Part shown: one piece after another, positions 19,101 to 25,421 of the stretch
Layout: each line of letters begins with the position of its first letter
How positions within the stretch are numbered: position 1 is the first letter of the stretch
NCBI GenBank assembly: GCA_017558115.1
Contig: JAFYWG010000024.1
Coordinates: 1 to 36,905 of the forward strand
Reading direction: 5' to 3'
Source: Alistipes sp.
GTDB taxonomy: Bacteria > Bacteroidota > Bacteroidia > Bacteroidales > Rikenellaceae
Length of the DNA stretch: 36,905 nt
The notes under the pieces: generated by a model
What the model was told of the DNA's origin: nothing
What the model saw: the letters and a program-made list of their open reading frames with translations, nothing else
The model's database searches: none
Translations under genes and position numbers: made by a program

Positions 19101-19610
19101 GCCATCTTCGCCATCTTCGCCATCAGCACCATCCTTACCATCGATACCGACCGCCTTAATCTTGTTGCCAGCCTCATCAAGCAACCACTCGCCATCCAAG
19201 GTCCAGTAGTAGATACCATCCGAATCCTGTGCTACGCCAATAATAGGAGTGTAACCATCCGTGCCATCTTTTCCATCAGCACCGTCCTCGCCATTAACAC
19301 CATCCTTGCCATCTTCGCCGTGGTAGATAGTGATAGGCTCGCCCTTGGCAAAGGTGATTGTATAACCAACGGTCTCGCCATCCTTGGTTATGGGCGTAAC
19401 GCTTGTGATGTAGTCGTGTGTCTCAAGGGCCTCAAGGATTGCCGCCATCGCATCGATATTGGCATTCATCTCCTTGCACAACTTCTCGAGTGCTGTAACT
19501 CTATCCTCAAGGTTTTCTACCCTACCAACCAACGCACTATCGTCGTATGAGCAACTTGACAATCCGACTAAAACTGCTGAAATAAGTATAATAATTCTCT
19601 TCATATCCAT
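16107..19610 (-). CDS. Lipoprotein with three coiled-coil/DUF4988 units, collagen-like Gly-X-Y tracts, BACON-like domain and fimbrillin-like C-terminus
   Basis: About 1167 aa from the ATG at 19610, with signal RIIILISAVLVGLSSC. Three tandem units of about 205-240 aa each (DNA about 19502-18790, 18782-18062, 18059-17441) contain a heptad-like coiled coil, a DUF4988-type segment (SVTPITKDGETVGYTITF, DGIYYWTLDGEWLLDEAGNK) and LKIENEYWYISYDNGTTWSQ. Between these lie nine acidic collagen-like tracts, nearly all GxDG or GxNG triplets, the longest of about 14 triplets. A BACON-like domain (about residues 820-910) and a roughly 250-aa domain resembling fimbrillin C-termini (HYAVYPYKSNYRLSDGAI) end the protein. 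It is probably a long trimeric rod on the cell surface, which is inference from collagen and coiled-coil features. Longer starts at 19634 or a shorter one at 19604 are possible. Confidence 0.88.
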   Translation of the reverse strand: MDMKRIIILISAVLVGLSSCSYDDSALVGRVENLEDRVTALEKLCKEMNANIDAMAAILEALETHDYITSVTPITKDGETVGYTITFAKGEPITIYHGEDGKDGVNGEDGADGKDGTDGYTPIIGVAQDSDGIYYWTLDGEWLLDEAGNKIKAVGIDGKDGADGEDGEDGKDGENGADGADGTDGVDGANGANGVDGITPQLKIENDYWYISYDKGSTWTQLGKATGEDGKDGANGSDGADGKDGDSFFEGVDTSNDDYVVFTLADGTTIKIPTWYAFDQLKKQCEEMNQNISAMQQILEALQNNDYVTSVQQIVEDGKTIGYTIYFSKSGAVTIYHGVDGEDGKDGADGIDGVNGADGKDGHSPIVGVRQDSDGIYYWTLDGEWLLDEAGNKIKAVGVDGKDGQDGEDGKDGQDGEDGKDGQDGADGTDGVDGENGADGITPQLKIENEYWYISYDNGTTWSQLGKAAGEDGKDGANGSDGADGKDGDSFFQSVDSSNSEYVVITLADGTVIKLPTWSAFEALRTLCNQMNSNIEALQTIVEALQNNDYVTSVTPVVDGGKTIGYTINFSKSGAVTIYHGENGENGKDGANGLDGHSPQIGVKQHTDGIYYWTLDGEWLKDANGNKIKAVGIDGENGSNGTNGVDGITPQLKIENEYWYISYDNGTTWSQLGKATGEDGKDGANGSDGADGKDGDSFFQSVTQDEQYVYFTLADGTQITLPKGAALSISFDASDLVVMAPNSTREIGYSVQSVTESVTVEVTSSSDLRAKVVPASADGKSGKIEIKSSSIIDEYSKVIVFVSNGEKVVMKSIGFEQAGITISNGAEQTIGAEGGRVNLNFASNIDWKVSIPAEVQSWVQFAPQRSAMTEYSVALSVAPNTNLGTRSATVQVMTKDGSLAVDYTITQSAFTAVTATNANGWKAGDALAVFAGNARNQQFKYMGAAGATSGTFEAASVASGSAAAASAHYAVYPYKSNYRLSDGAILMALPNSQSYVAGGYSSALDVMVGVSSDVADTNIALQPLCAYVCVKLWGSEQTIKSVTLASKGGEALAGNASVTPKYGAAPECVFTTKPSSTISMSCTELTLGRAEASATEFWFVVPPVALASGYSVKVAGFYGGEQTIDFPATTFASGAIYNIGAEITVSTNGPGMGVGGWGDGENVEGEI
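18337..18417 (-). repeat. 27-bp tandem repeat coding GKDGQDGED
   Basis: Three 27-bp units at 18337-18363, 18364-18390 and 18391-18417 encode Gly-X-Y triplets. The first two differ at one base and the third is diverged at its end. The array lies in the second unit of the collagen-like protein and could gain or lose copies without a frameshift. Confidence 0.85.
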
Positions 19611-19690
19611 ATATTTTTGCTTATTGTGTACCAAACAACAACACCCCCGAACAGAGTTCGTTGGTGCAGTTGTCGGATGTATGATTTAGA

Positions 19691-20587
19691 CTACTCCCAG
19701 TTATCAATCTCGCCGTCGATATTGATCTCAATCTTCTCCTGGTCGGGCGATGTGTTGAGTGTCACTGTTATTGTATGCTGCTTGCCTGGGCGGAACGACA
19801 TATCTGTTTCGAGAAGATATGCAATACCCTCCATTGTAACCTCTATGAGGGGTGTCGAGCGCTCGATGAACTGAGGCACAACAATAGCCTCGAAGCTGTC
19901 GCCATCCACTCTGTGCATCTTGATAGTCTTTGTTGGGCTGTTATGATACTTCTCCAACGAGCCTCTCTTCCAGTCTACGAGGGCTGTTGTAGCGGTGTTG
20001 TAGACGCTAACCACAATCTCCTCGGGGAGTTCACCCTCGTAGCTTGGACCACGCTCGATGTTAACCACAAGGCGCGACATCATATGCTCGAACTTGAGGA
20101 CTACGGCGCCATCTTCGCGTGCCACACGCTCGCTCTTAGCCCACATAATATCTGATGCCTCATATCCTCCGAGCGCATCATCAGTGCTCTCTGTCGACTG
20201 GTCTGTAGCAATCTCAAATAGCACGTTCTCTACGCTTGGCAAATCGCGATATGGATATATGCCGTAGAAGTCGCAGGGGGCGTCGCTCCAATATAGTGTG
20301 CGCTGACCCTGCCATGTGCCATTTGTGAGTGTCATAGCCTCGTTGTTGAGGTAGTTACCCGAGGGCTGCAACTCAGCCACACGGTCATCCTCGGTGTACT
20401 CCACTGCAAATAGGCCGAAGCAATCGCCCTCATCGAAGTGAGTGCCTGTAACGCGTGTTGCAGAGCCCACTGAGGCCTCTACAGATATTGTATCGGGGGT
20501 TACCACCTCTTGTGGCTCCACGGTGCTATTCTCACAGCTCGCCATTAGGAGAGCTGCAACTGCCAAAATATAATTACTCTTTTTCAT
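19691..20587 (-). CDS. Fimbrillin-like (Mfa-like) lipoprotein
   Basis: The 298-aa protein consists of a lipoprotein signal (YILAVAALLMASC, Cys 18) and one fimbrillin-like module. The module shares FYGIYPYRDLP, GYEASDIMWAKSERVAREDG, FEHMMSRLVVNIERGP and SFEAIVVPQFIERSTP with the three other fimbrillin-containing proteins of the run. It is closest to the N-terminal half of the gene at 10505-12469 and ends just where that protein's linker begins (IEINIDGEIDNWE against VEIGCEIEDWNN). It lies 18 bp after the upstream M64 fusion and 80 bp before the collagen-like gene, so co-transcription is likely. A structural or anchor role in a pilus-like appendage is inferred from the family. Confidence 0.85.
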   Translation of the reverse strand: MKKSNYILAVAALLMASCENSTVEPQEVVTPDTISVEASVGSATRVTGTHFDEGDCFGLFAVEYTEDDRVAELQPSGNYLNNEAMTLTNGTWQGQRTLYWSDAPCDFYGIYPYRDLPSVENVLFEIATDQSTESTDDALGGYEASDIMWAKSERVAREDGAVVLKFEHMMSRLVVNIERGPSYEGELPEEIVVSVYNTATTALVDWKRGSLEKYHNSPTKTIKMHRVDGDSFEAIVVPQFIERSTPLIEVTMEGIAYLLETDMSFRPGKQHTITVTLNTSPDQEKIEINIDGEIDNWE

Positions 20588-20605
20588 AGTTATTCGTCCT
20601 AATGG

Positions 20606-23600
20606 TTATTTGTTAGACTTCTTGAGCTGAGGCTTGTCACCCATATACTTAGGAGGCATCTGCTTACCTGCGCCGCTGTTAGAGACTACCAACGATGACT
20701 CGATGGGGTTAAATGCTGCGCGAGTGTTATTCGATGCGTCGCGCACATCGCGTGCATAGAAGTCGTTGATATCGAACTCAAGGCCGCCGTAACGCATTAT
20801 GCGCTCTACCATCTCCTGGCGAGATATTGCCGAGTAGTATGGGATGTTGTTGTTCATACACGATGTAGCCTCCGAGCGATAGATGCCACGAGTGTGGAAG
20901 TAACCGCCCTCATACATATCCACGATATTTGAATAGTCGGGGTGGTAGATGAGGTGTGCCCACTCCACGCTCTTCATATCGCCGCTCTCCGAGAGGTTAC
21001 GATACCATCCGAGCGCCTTACTAAGACGGAACTCGTCGAGGTGGTCGCAACAAATGCAAGTGCAAGACTGGATAAAGGCATTGTGATAGATATACTCATC
21101 TGCGAGCTTTGCGAAACCGTGGCCACCCGCCTCGTGCTGCACGATGCCGCGGAAGTCGAATGGGTAGGCATCGGCCGACATTGGGCATATTGCTATTGCC
21201 GAGCCATCGCCCCACATGTAGCAGATACCGCCATAATCCGTTGTATTCTCTACCATCACCACAAGACTCTCGTTGAGGTTGCCCTCGTTTACGGTCTCAG
21301 CCAACATAGCATACTCGAATGTTGTCTGCGTGTCGGGGCTGATACCCTCGAGAGAGTACTGCGAGCCGAACTTAGCATCCTTAATGGTGTTTACCGTACC
21401 CATACCCGAGTCGTGAGATAGGCCCACGATAGTATATACATTGAAGTGGTCGCGATAAGTCTTGTAAGGCTCGATAGCGAAGTAGTGGTCAATAGCCTCG
21501 TTGATGCCTGCGAGATAGCTGCCGTGTGCGATGTCGCGAGCATCGAAGCAGTCGCCCATAAATACGATGTTAACGCCATCGCCCTGGGTTGCTGTCTGGT
21601 TTACTATCACCTCGCCGTCGTAGTTGTCGCAGTCATACTGCTCCACCTTGAGTGTTGAGCGGTAGTCCTTGTCGTTGAGCAAGAATACCACCTCGCCAGC
21701 GCGACCACTGTTTGTCTCGTAGTTGACATAGCCATTTGACTGAGTGCCAATCGCAGTCTCGAATGTACCAACCTCGGCATCCTCCATAGAGCTAATTGTT
21801 ACCACAACATCGGTCTTACCTACGCCCTCTGATGGTGTCACTGTCACCCACTCGGGGCAGCTCTCCACGCTCCATGCCTGACCTGCGGGCACACGGAGCA
21901 ACAACTCGCGGCTGTACTCGCTGTTTAGCGCACGCATAAGGCTACGCGAGATAGAGAAGTCGTAGTGGGCAGCGATACGCCTAAAGTCGCTCCAGCCAGC
22001 CGCTGTCTGATACTTCACCACCGACTGCTCGGGCACCTCAAGTGTGAAGTTATCCTTGGCTACGCCATTGAATACTCCGCTACCACATACTGGAGGCGTT
22101 ACTGCCTCACAAGTAATTTTCGAGAGGTAGTAACAGTACATAAATGCATCGTTACCAATGGTTGTCACGCTCTTTGGTATAGTAATCTCTGGCAAATTAG
22201 AACAGTCCCTAAACGCAGTAGCTCCAATTGTCATAAGACCCTCGGGTAAAACAATAGCCTCGCTTAATCGGGAATTAAACGCAAATGCACCCGTATCAAT
22301 AGATATTAGTTCACTATTTTCGGCAAAGGTAATACTTGAAAAATCACAATTCCAAAATGCAGCATTTGATATTATCTTCAACGATGCAGGAATCACCAAC
22401 TCTCCTTGTAATGATGTGCAATAAAGGGCGCCATATTCTAACTTCTGGAGACCTTCAGGCAATGTAAGAGTACCATTGAGATTATAGCATTCACTAAAAG
22501 CATAACCGCCAATAGTTTTAATATTTTCTGGAATAGTTATACTGCCACTAAGTCCTCTACATGAACTAAAACAGTATGCTGGAATCTCAGTAAGTTTATG
22601 AGGCAACACCAATGATCCAGAAAGCATATAGCACATAGAAAAGCAAGAGTCACCTATACTTTCCAGCGATTCTGGCAAATAGAGCTCTCCACTCATCGAT
22701 TTACAACTATTAAACACATTACTACCTAACACCTTAAGATTATGTGGCAACTGCAATGATGTGATATTAGTGCTGTGAAATGCAAAGTCTTCAATCTCTA
22801 CCACATCATCGGGGATAATAAGTGCTCCCGAGAGGAGTGTACCATAAAAGGCATGGGCACCAATCTTTGTTACATACTCTGGGAATACGAAATAGACAAG
22901 CGAAGATTTACCATTAAACGCATAATCAGGAATCTCGTTTGCTCCAACGCCGTAATTAGAATTAGCGCCCCAGCCACTATGCGAAATCTCCGAGTTGGGG
23001 AAACGCTCCTCCGCTTCGCGCTGTGCCTCCTCCCACGATGCAGGCTTTTCTGTAGTGAAGTAAACATACTGGTAAGCGCCATCAATATATCCATACCAAT
23101 ACCATTTGTTAATATCGCCAACAATCTCACACTCCTTGAGGTTTATGGCCGACAAGATAGTCATCTGGTCGCGCATAAAATCGAAATCACCCTTAGCAAT
23201 CTTACCGCTAACCTTCAAGTTCTTAATCTTTGCAGCATCCTTGCCCGCAGCCTTAATCCTTGCCTCAAGCGTGCCAGGCTCCTCACAGTGTACGACATAG
23301 TACTGGCGAGCCTCGCCACCATGAGATTCGAGGTCGGCAACCCAGTCGATAATCTCGGTAGCAGCCAACTCCAACTCAAACTCGCCAGAGGGCGACTTCT
23401 TATTTACCTTGAGCGTGTACTTAGTCTGCTTGCCCGCCTCGTAGTTAGTAGCAACATCGGTCTTGAAACGGCGTGTGATGCCATCAACAGTAATATCGAG
23501 CAATGCCTTGCCCGCATCGACGCTCTGGGGAACAACAATAGCACGGAAGCCCTCGGCACCATCCTTCATAACGATGCCCTCCAACGCCGCCTCGCCAGTA

Positions 23601-24271
23601 GCAGTAGCAACACCTGTAGAGAGGTCGATATCGGCAGTGCGCGTAGTGCTCATAAGCAAAACACCCTTATCCAAGGCATCCCACTCGCCAGCATCGAAGC
23701 CACTACCCTCGTTCAACACAACATTGACACACGCCAAGCGGTGTGAGAAGCGCAACTTAATGGCATTGCTCGAGGGTGCTACATTCTCGGCATATGCCCA
23801 CAAGAAGTCTGACTGACCATAGCCATCGACAGCATTCTCGCCACTCTGATCCTGAGCAACCTCGAACTTATAAGCACCAACGCTCTGTGGATTGCTATAT
23901 GGGTAGTAAGCATAGAGGTCGATATTGGTCTCGGCATCCTTGTAATAGACCGAGCCACTCGATGTCCATGTCATGCTCTTCTCATCATAGGTGTAACGGG
24001 CGTTATCCACCTGGTTGCCACTATCGACAAGCACACCCTGTGTAGCATTCTTATCGGTGTAGTTAACACCATAAAGACCAATCTGGTCGCCATCGCAGAA
24101 ACCTCCATCATCAACACGAGTGGTATACTCCTGCGAAATTGAACCGTTAATGTTGATGGCAATAGCACCATCAGGGACAGATTGGTGAGGCACAATGACC
24201 TCAACATCCTGTGTACAGCCGCACAAGGCAACAACCATTATGCACGCTGATAAGTAAAAAAAACTTTTCAT
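20606..24271 (-). CDS. Fimbrillin-like/LRR/BACON-like/M64 metallopeptidase fusion lipoprotein (first gene of operon)
   Basis: From the ATG at 24271 the protein has 1221 aa and a lipoprotein signal (FFYLSACIMVVALCGC). The frame is open 18 codons further, but that extension would precede the signal and was rejected. Domain order equals the paralogue at 12597-16076: fimbrillin-like module (FCDGDQIGLYGVNYTDKN, LYAYYPYSNPQSVGAY), LRR_5 repeats at about 400-740, BACON-like domain (WSVESCPEWVTVTPSEGVGK) and M64 peptidase (VNIVFMGDCFDARDI). The zinc motif HEAGGHGFAKLADEY begins at residue 1046 and is followed by SCTCICCDH. Before the first repeats it has an extra aromatic segment (INKWYWYGYIDGAYQYVYF) absent from the paralogue. 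The leucine-rich repeats are the most diverged part of the pair, which suggests different binding targets for the same protease. Confidence 0.9.
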   Translation of the reverse strand: MKSFFYLSACIMVVALCGCTQDVEVIVPHQSVPDGAIAININGSISQEYTTRVDDGGFCDGDQIGLYGVNYTDKNATQGVLVDSGNQVDNARYTYDEKSMTWTSSGSVYYKDAETNIDLYAYYPYSNPQSVGAYKFEVAQDQSGENAVDGYGQSDFLWAYAENVAPSSNAIKLRFSHRLACVNVVLNEGSGFDAGEWDALDKGVLLMSTTRTADIDLSTGVATATGEAALEGIVMKDGAEGFRAIVVPQSVDAGKALLDITVDGITRRFKTDVATNYEAGKQTKYTLKVNKKSPSGEFELELAATEIIDWVADLESHGGEARQYYVVHCEEPGTLEARIKAAGKDAAKIKNLKVSGKIAKGDFDFMRDQMTILSAINLKECEIVGDINKWYWYGYIDGAYQYVYFTTEKPASWEEAQREAEERFPNSEISHSGWGANSNYGVGANEIPDYAFNGKSSLVYFVFPEYVTKIGAHAFYGTLLSGALIIPDDVVEIEDFAFHSTNITSLQLPHNLKVLGSNVFNSCKSMSGELYLPESLESIGDSCFSMCYMLSGSLVLPHKLTEIPAYCFSSCRGLSGSITIPENIKTIGGYAFSECYNLNGTLTLPEGLQKLEYGALYCTSLQGELVIPASLKIISNAAFWNCDFSSITFAENSELISIDTGAFAFNSRLSEAIVLPEGLMTIGATAFRDCSNLPEITIPKSVTTIGNDAFMYCYYLSKITCEAVTPPVCGSGVFNGVAKDNFTLEVPEQSVVKYQTAAGWSDFRRIAAHYDFSISRSLMRALNSEYSRELLLRVPAGQAWSVESCPEWVTVTPSEGVGKTDVVVTISSMEDAEVGTFETAIGTQSNGYVNYETNSGRAGEVVFLLNDKDYRSTLKVEQYDCDNYDGEVIVNQTATQGDGVNIVFMGDCFDARDIAHGSYLAGINEAIDHYFAIEPYKTYRDHFNVYTIVGLSHDSGMGTVNTIKDAKFGSQYSLEGISPDTQTTFEYAMLAETVNEGNLNESLVVMVENTTDYGGICYMWGDGSAIAICPMSADAYPFDFRGIVQHEAGGHGFAKLADEYIYHNAFIQSCTCICCDHLDEFRLSKALGWYRNLSESGDMKSVEWAHLIYHPDYSNIVDMYEGGYFHTRGIYRSEATSCMNNNIPYYSAISRQEMVERIMRYGGLEFDINDFYARDVRDASNNTRAAFNPIESSLVVSNSGAGKQMPPKYMGDKPQLKKSNK

Positions 24272-24402
24272 AGTGTATTTATTAATTTGTTTGTATTTAC
24301 ATCGTGTTGTGCAACAAAATAACAAAGGGAAACACTCAACCTACAGCGGTCGAATGCTCCCCTTCACAGTATACAATTAGCGTGAGCGTACTTTATAAAA
24401 TA

Positions 24403-24411
24403 CCCCCCCCC
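24403..24411 (-). repeat. Nine-base G tract in the operon leader
   Basis: The plus strand has nine C in a row (nine G in the transcript) about 70 nt after the predicted transcription start and 132 nt before the start codon at 24271. Homopolymers of this length are prone to slippage. Confidence 0.9.
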
Positions 24412-24470
24412 AATTTTATATTATTGAAAATCAATATATTACACAGATACTGCATTTATTTGATTTTTGT

Positions 24471-24518
24471 TTACATCTAAGATGTAACAAAGGTAGTTAA
24501 ATTTTAGTAATTGAGCAA
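24471..24518 (-). promoter_or_regulatory. sigma-ABfr promoter of the five-gene lipoprotein operon with dyad at the start site
   Basis: The minus strand has TTG at 24518-24516 and, after exactly 20 bp, a perfect -7 element TACCTTTG at 24495-24488. The predicted start point near 24481 lies in the dyad TTACATCT-A-AGATGTAA (24471-24487). This dyad could be an operator or the first hairpin of the mRNA. The leader would be about 210 nt long. Confidence 0.65.
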
Positions 24519-24619
24519 GTATCAGTTAAAATGGGATAAAGAATCACGCAGCTATCGAACCACAAACTACAATTCGTTCTTTAAAATACTACACTGTGTG
24601 TCGGATAGTTACAAGAATA

Positions 24620-24658
24620 AACAAGAAAAAGAAAAGGACAAATCTTGCGACTTGTCCT
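24620..24658 (-). terminator. Minus-strand terminator with no protein gene upstream
   Basis: AGGACAA and TTGTCCT (24658-24652 and 24641-24635) form a 7-bp stem with a short inner extension, followed on the minus strand by TTTCTTTTTCTTG. It lies upstream of the lipoprotein promoter and is divergent from the next plus-strand gene, so it most likely ends a short non-coding transcript. Confidence 0.65.
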
Positions 24659-24700
24659 CTTTAGTAGGTCTCGGAGATTGAGGTTAACGAGGCACACCAC

Positions 24701-24716
24701 ATCGAAATTTCTAACC
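24701..24716 (-). repeat. Shared 16-bp motif, copy 2
   Basis: The minus-strand sequence GGTTAGAAATTTCGAT is identical to the copy at 10398-10383. Here it lies 43 bp upstream of the minus-strand terminator hairpin and would be inside, or the promoter of, a short transcript. Confidence 0.5.
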
Positions 24717-24806
24717 TATTCTTGCGCAAACACCATAACTATTGTGTCGTTTTAACTTAAAAGATTAAAAAGTTAAAAAGAATTTCACTTTTTTGTGAAA
24801 TAACTA

Positions 24807-24836
24807 TTGAAAAATAAAATCGAAAACTTATGTTTT
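24807..24836 (+). promoter_or_regulatory. Candidate sigma-ABfr promoter of the 166-aa gene
   Basis: TTG at 24807-24809 and TATGTTTT at 24829-24836 (one base off TAnnTTTG) are 19 bp apart. The predicted leader of about 45 nt contains a small GAGC/GCTC hairpin. Confidence 0.45.
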
Positions 24837-24887
24837 AGTAAAGAGCATTAAGCTCAGTAAAAATAATTTTAATAAAAACATATAATA

Positions 24888-25388
24888 ATGAAAAGTATTT
24901 TGATTAACACTTCAGCTGAAATTAAAGAGCTGTACAATTTATTAAGCACAAGTAATCATTGGATGATTCGTGAGAAAATGGATGTTTATCGCATCGATGA
25001 AAATGGCGCGATGCACATATTCTATGAGAAGCAGAGAGAATTTGCCGATGCCGAAGGTAGATACCTAAGCATATATGTGAAATTTAAGAGTGGCCACTTC
25101 TATGTATCGCCACACGACCAAGTATGCTTAAGTAGAGGTAATGATAATGCAAGTCTCTATGAAGAGGACAAGTGTAGTATATACGCTTTTATCAACGACT
25201 ACCTACCATCACATCCTGAAGCCACAGATGTTGTCGAGAAGCTTATCTGTAACATTGACGGCATAGAATTCACCATCACTCCAGACTATTCTGACTTGAT
25301 GTATTTAGATGTCCTCACCAAGTCGAAAGTTCAAGAAAGACCTATTATATTAGGTTTTCCCGATGCCAGACTCAACATCTCGTATTAA
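24888..25388 (+). CDS. Hypothetical protein, 166 aa, unrecognised
   Basis: I do not recognise this family. The protein is soluble-looking, with no signal peptide or membrane segment. It is mildly acidic and rich in Tyr, Ile and Asp, and has no obvious catalytic motif. It stands alone between the surface-protein operon and the restriction locus, with its own candidate promoter and a shared terminator with hsdR. The ATG at 24888 follows an AT-rich leader typical of this genome. Its position next to a defence island is the only hint of role, and it may equally be a small cytoplasmic protein unrelated to defence. Confidence 0.75.
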   Translation: MKSILINTSAEIKELYNLLSTSNHWMIREKMDVYRIDENGAMHIFYEKQREFADAEGRYLSIYVKFKSGHFYVSPHDQVCLSRGNDNASLYEEDKCSIYAFINDYLPSHPEATDVVEKLICNIDGIEFTITPDYSDLMYLDVLTKSKVQERPIILGFPDARLNISY

Positions 25389-25392
25389 TAAT

Positions 25393-25416
25393 AATGGCCG
25401 TCGATCGACGGCCATT
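25393..25416. terminator. Perfect palindromic bidirectional terminator
   Basis: The 24 bp at 25393-25416 form a perfect palindrome (half-site AATGGCCGTCGA). It sits in the 33-bp gap between the convergent 166-aa gene and hsdR, as expected for a bidirectional terminator. T-tracts are short on both sides. Confidence 0.75.
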
Positions 25417-25421
25417 GTTGC

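Larger units (their letters stand above)
24272..24887. other. Divergent intergenic region: operon leader, promoter, terminator and shared motif
   Basis: No protein gene is visible in these 616 bp. From left to right it holds the about 210-nt leader of the lipoprotein operon with the G9/C9 run, a dyad and sigma-ABfr promoter (24471-24518), an unassigned AT-rich stretch (24519-24619), a minus-strand terminator (24620-24658), the 16-bp shared motif (24701-24716), an ATTTCAC/GTGAAAT dyad (24782-24801), and the promoter of the plus-strand gene. Confidence 0.7.

Noticed and set aside
16707..19550. Several plus-strand ORFs and repetitive spacing in the collagen-like gene, resembling a CRISPR or tandem array
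   Set aside because: The repeats are Gly-X-Y codons on the minus strand. Spacers are not unique and repeats are not of CRISPR form.
22775..23746. 323-aa plus-strand ORF inside the first M64 fusion
   Set aside because: It is antisense to a complete, domain-rich protein. Its length follows from the codon use of the real gene.
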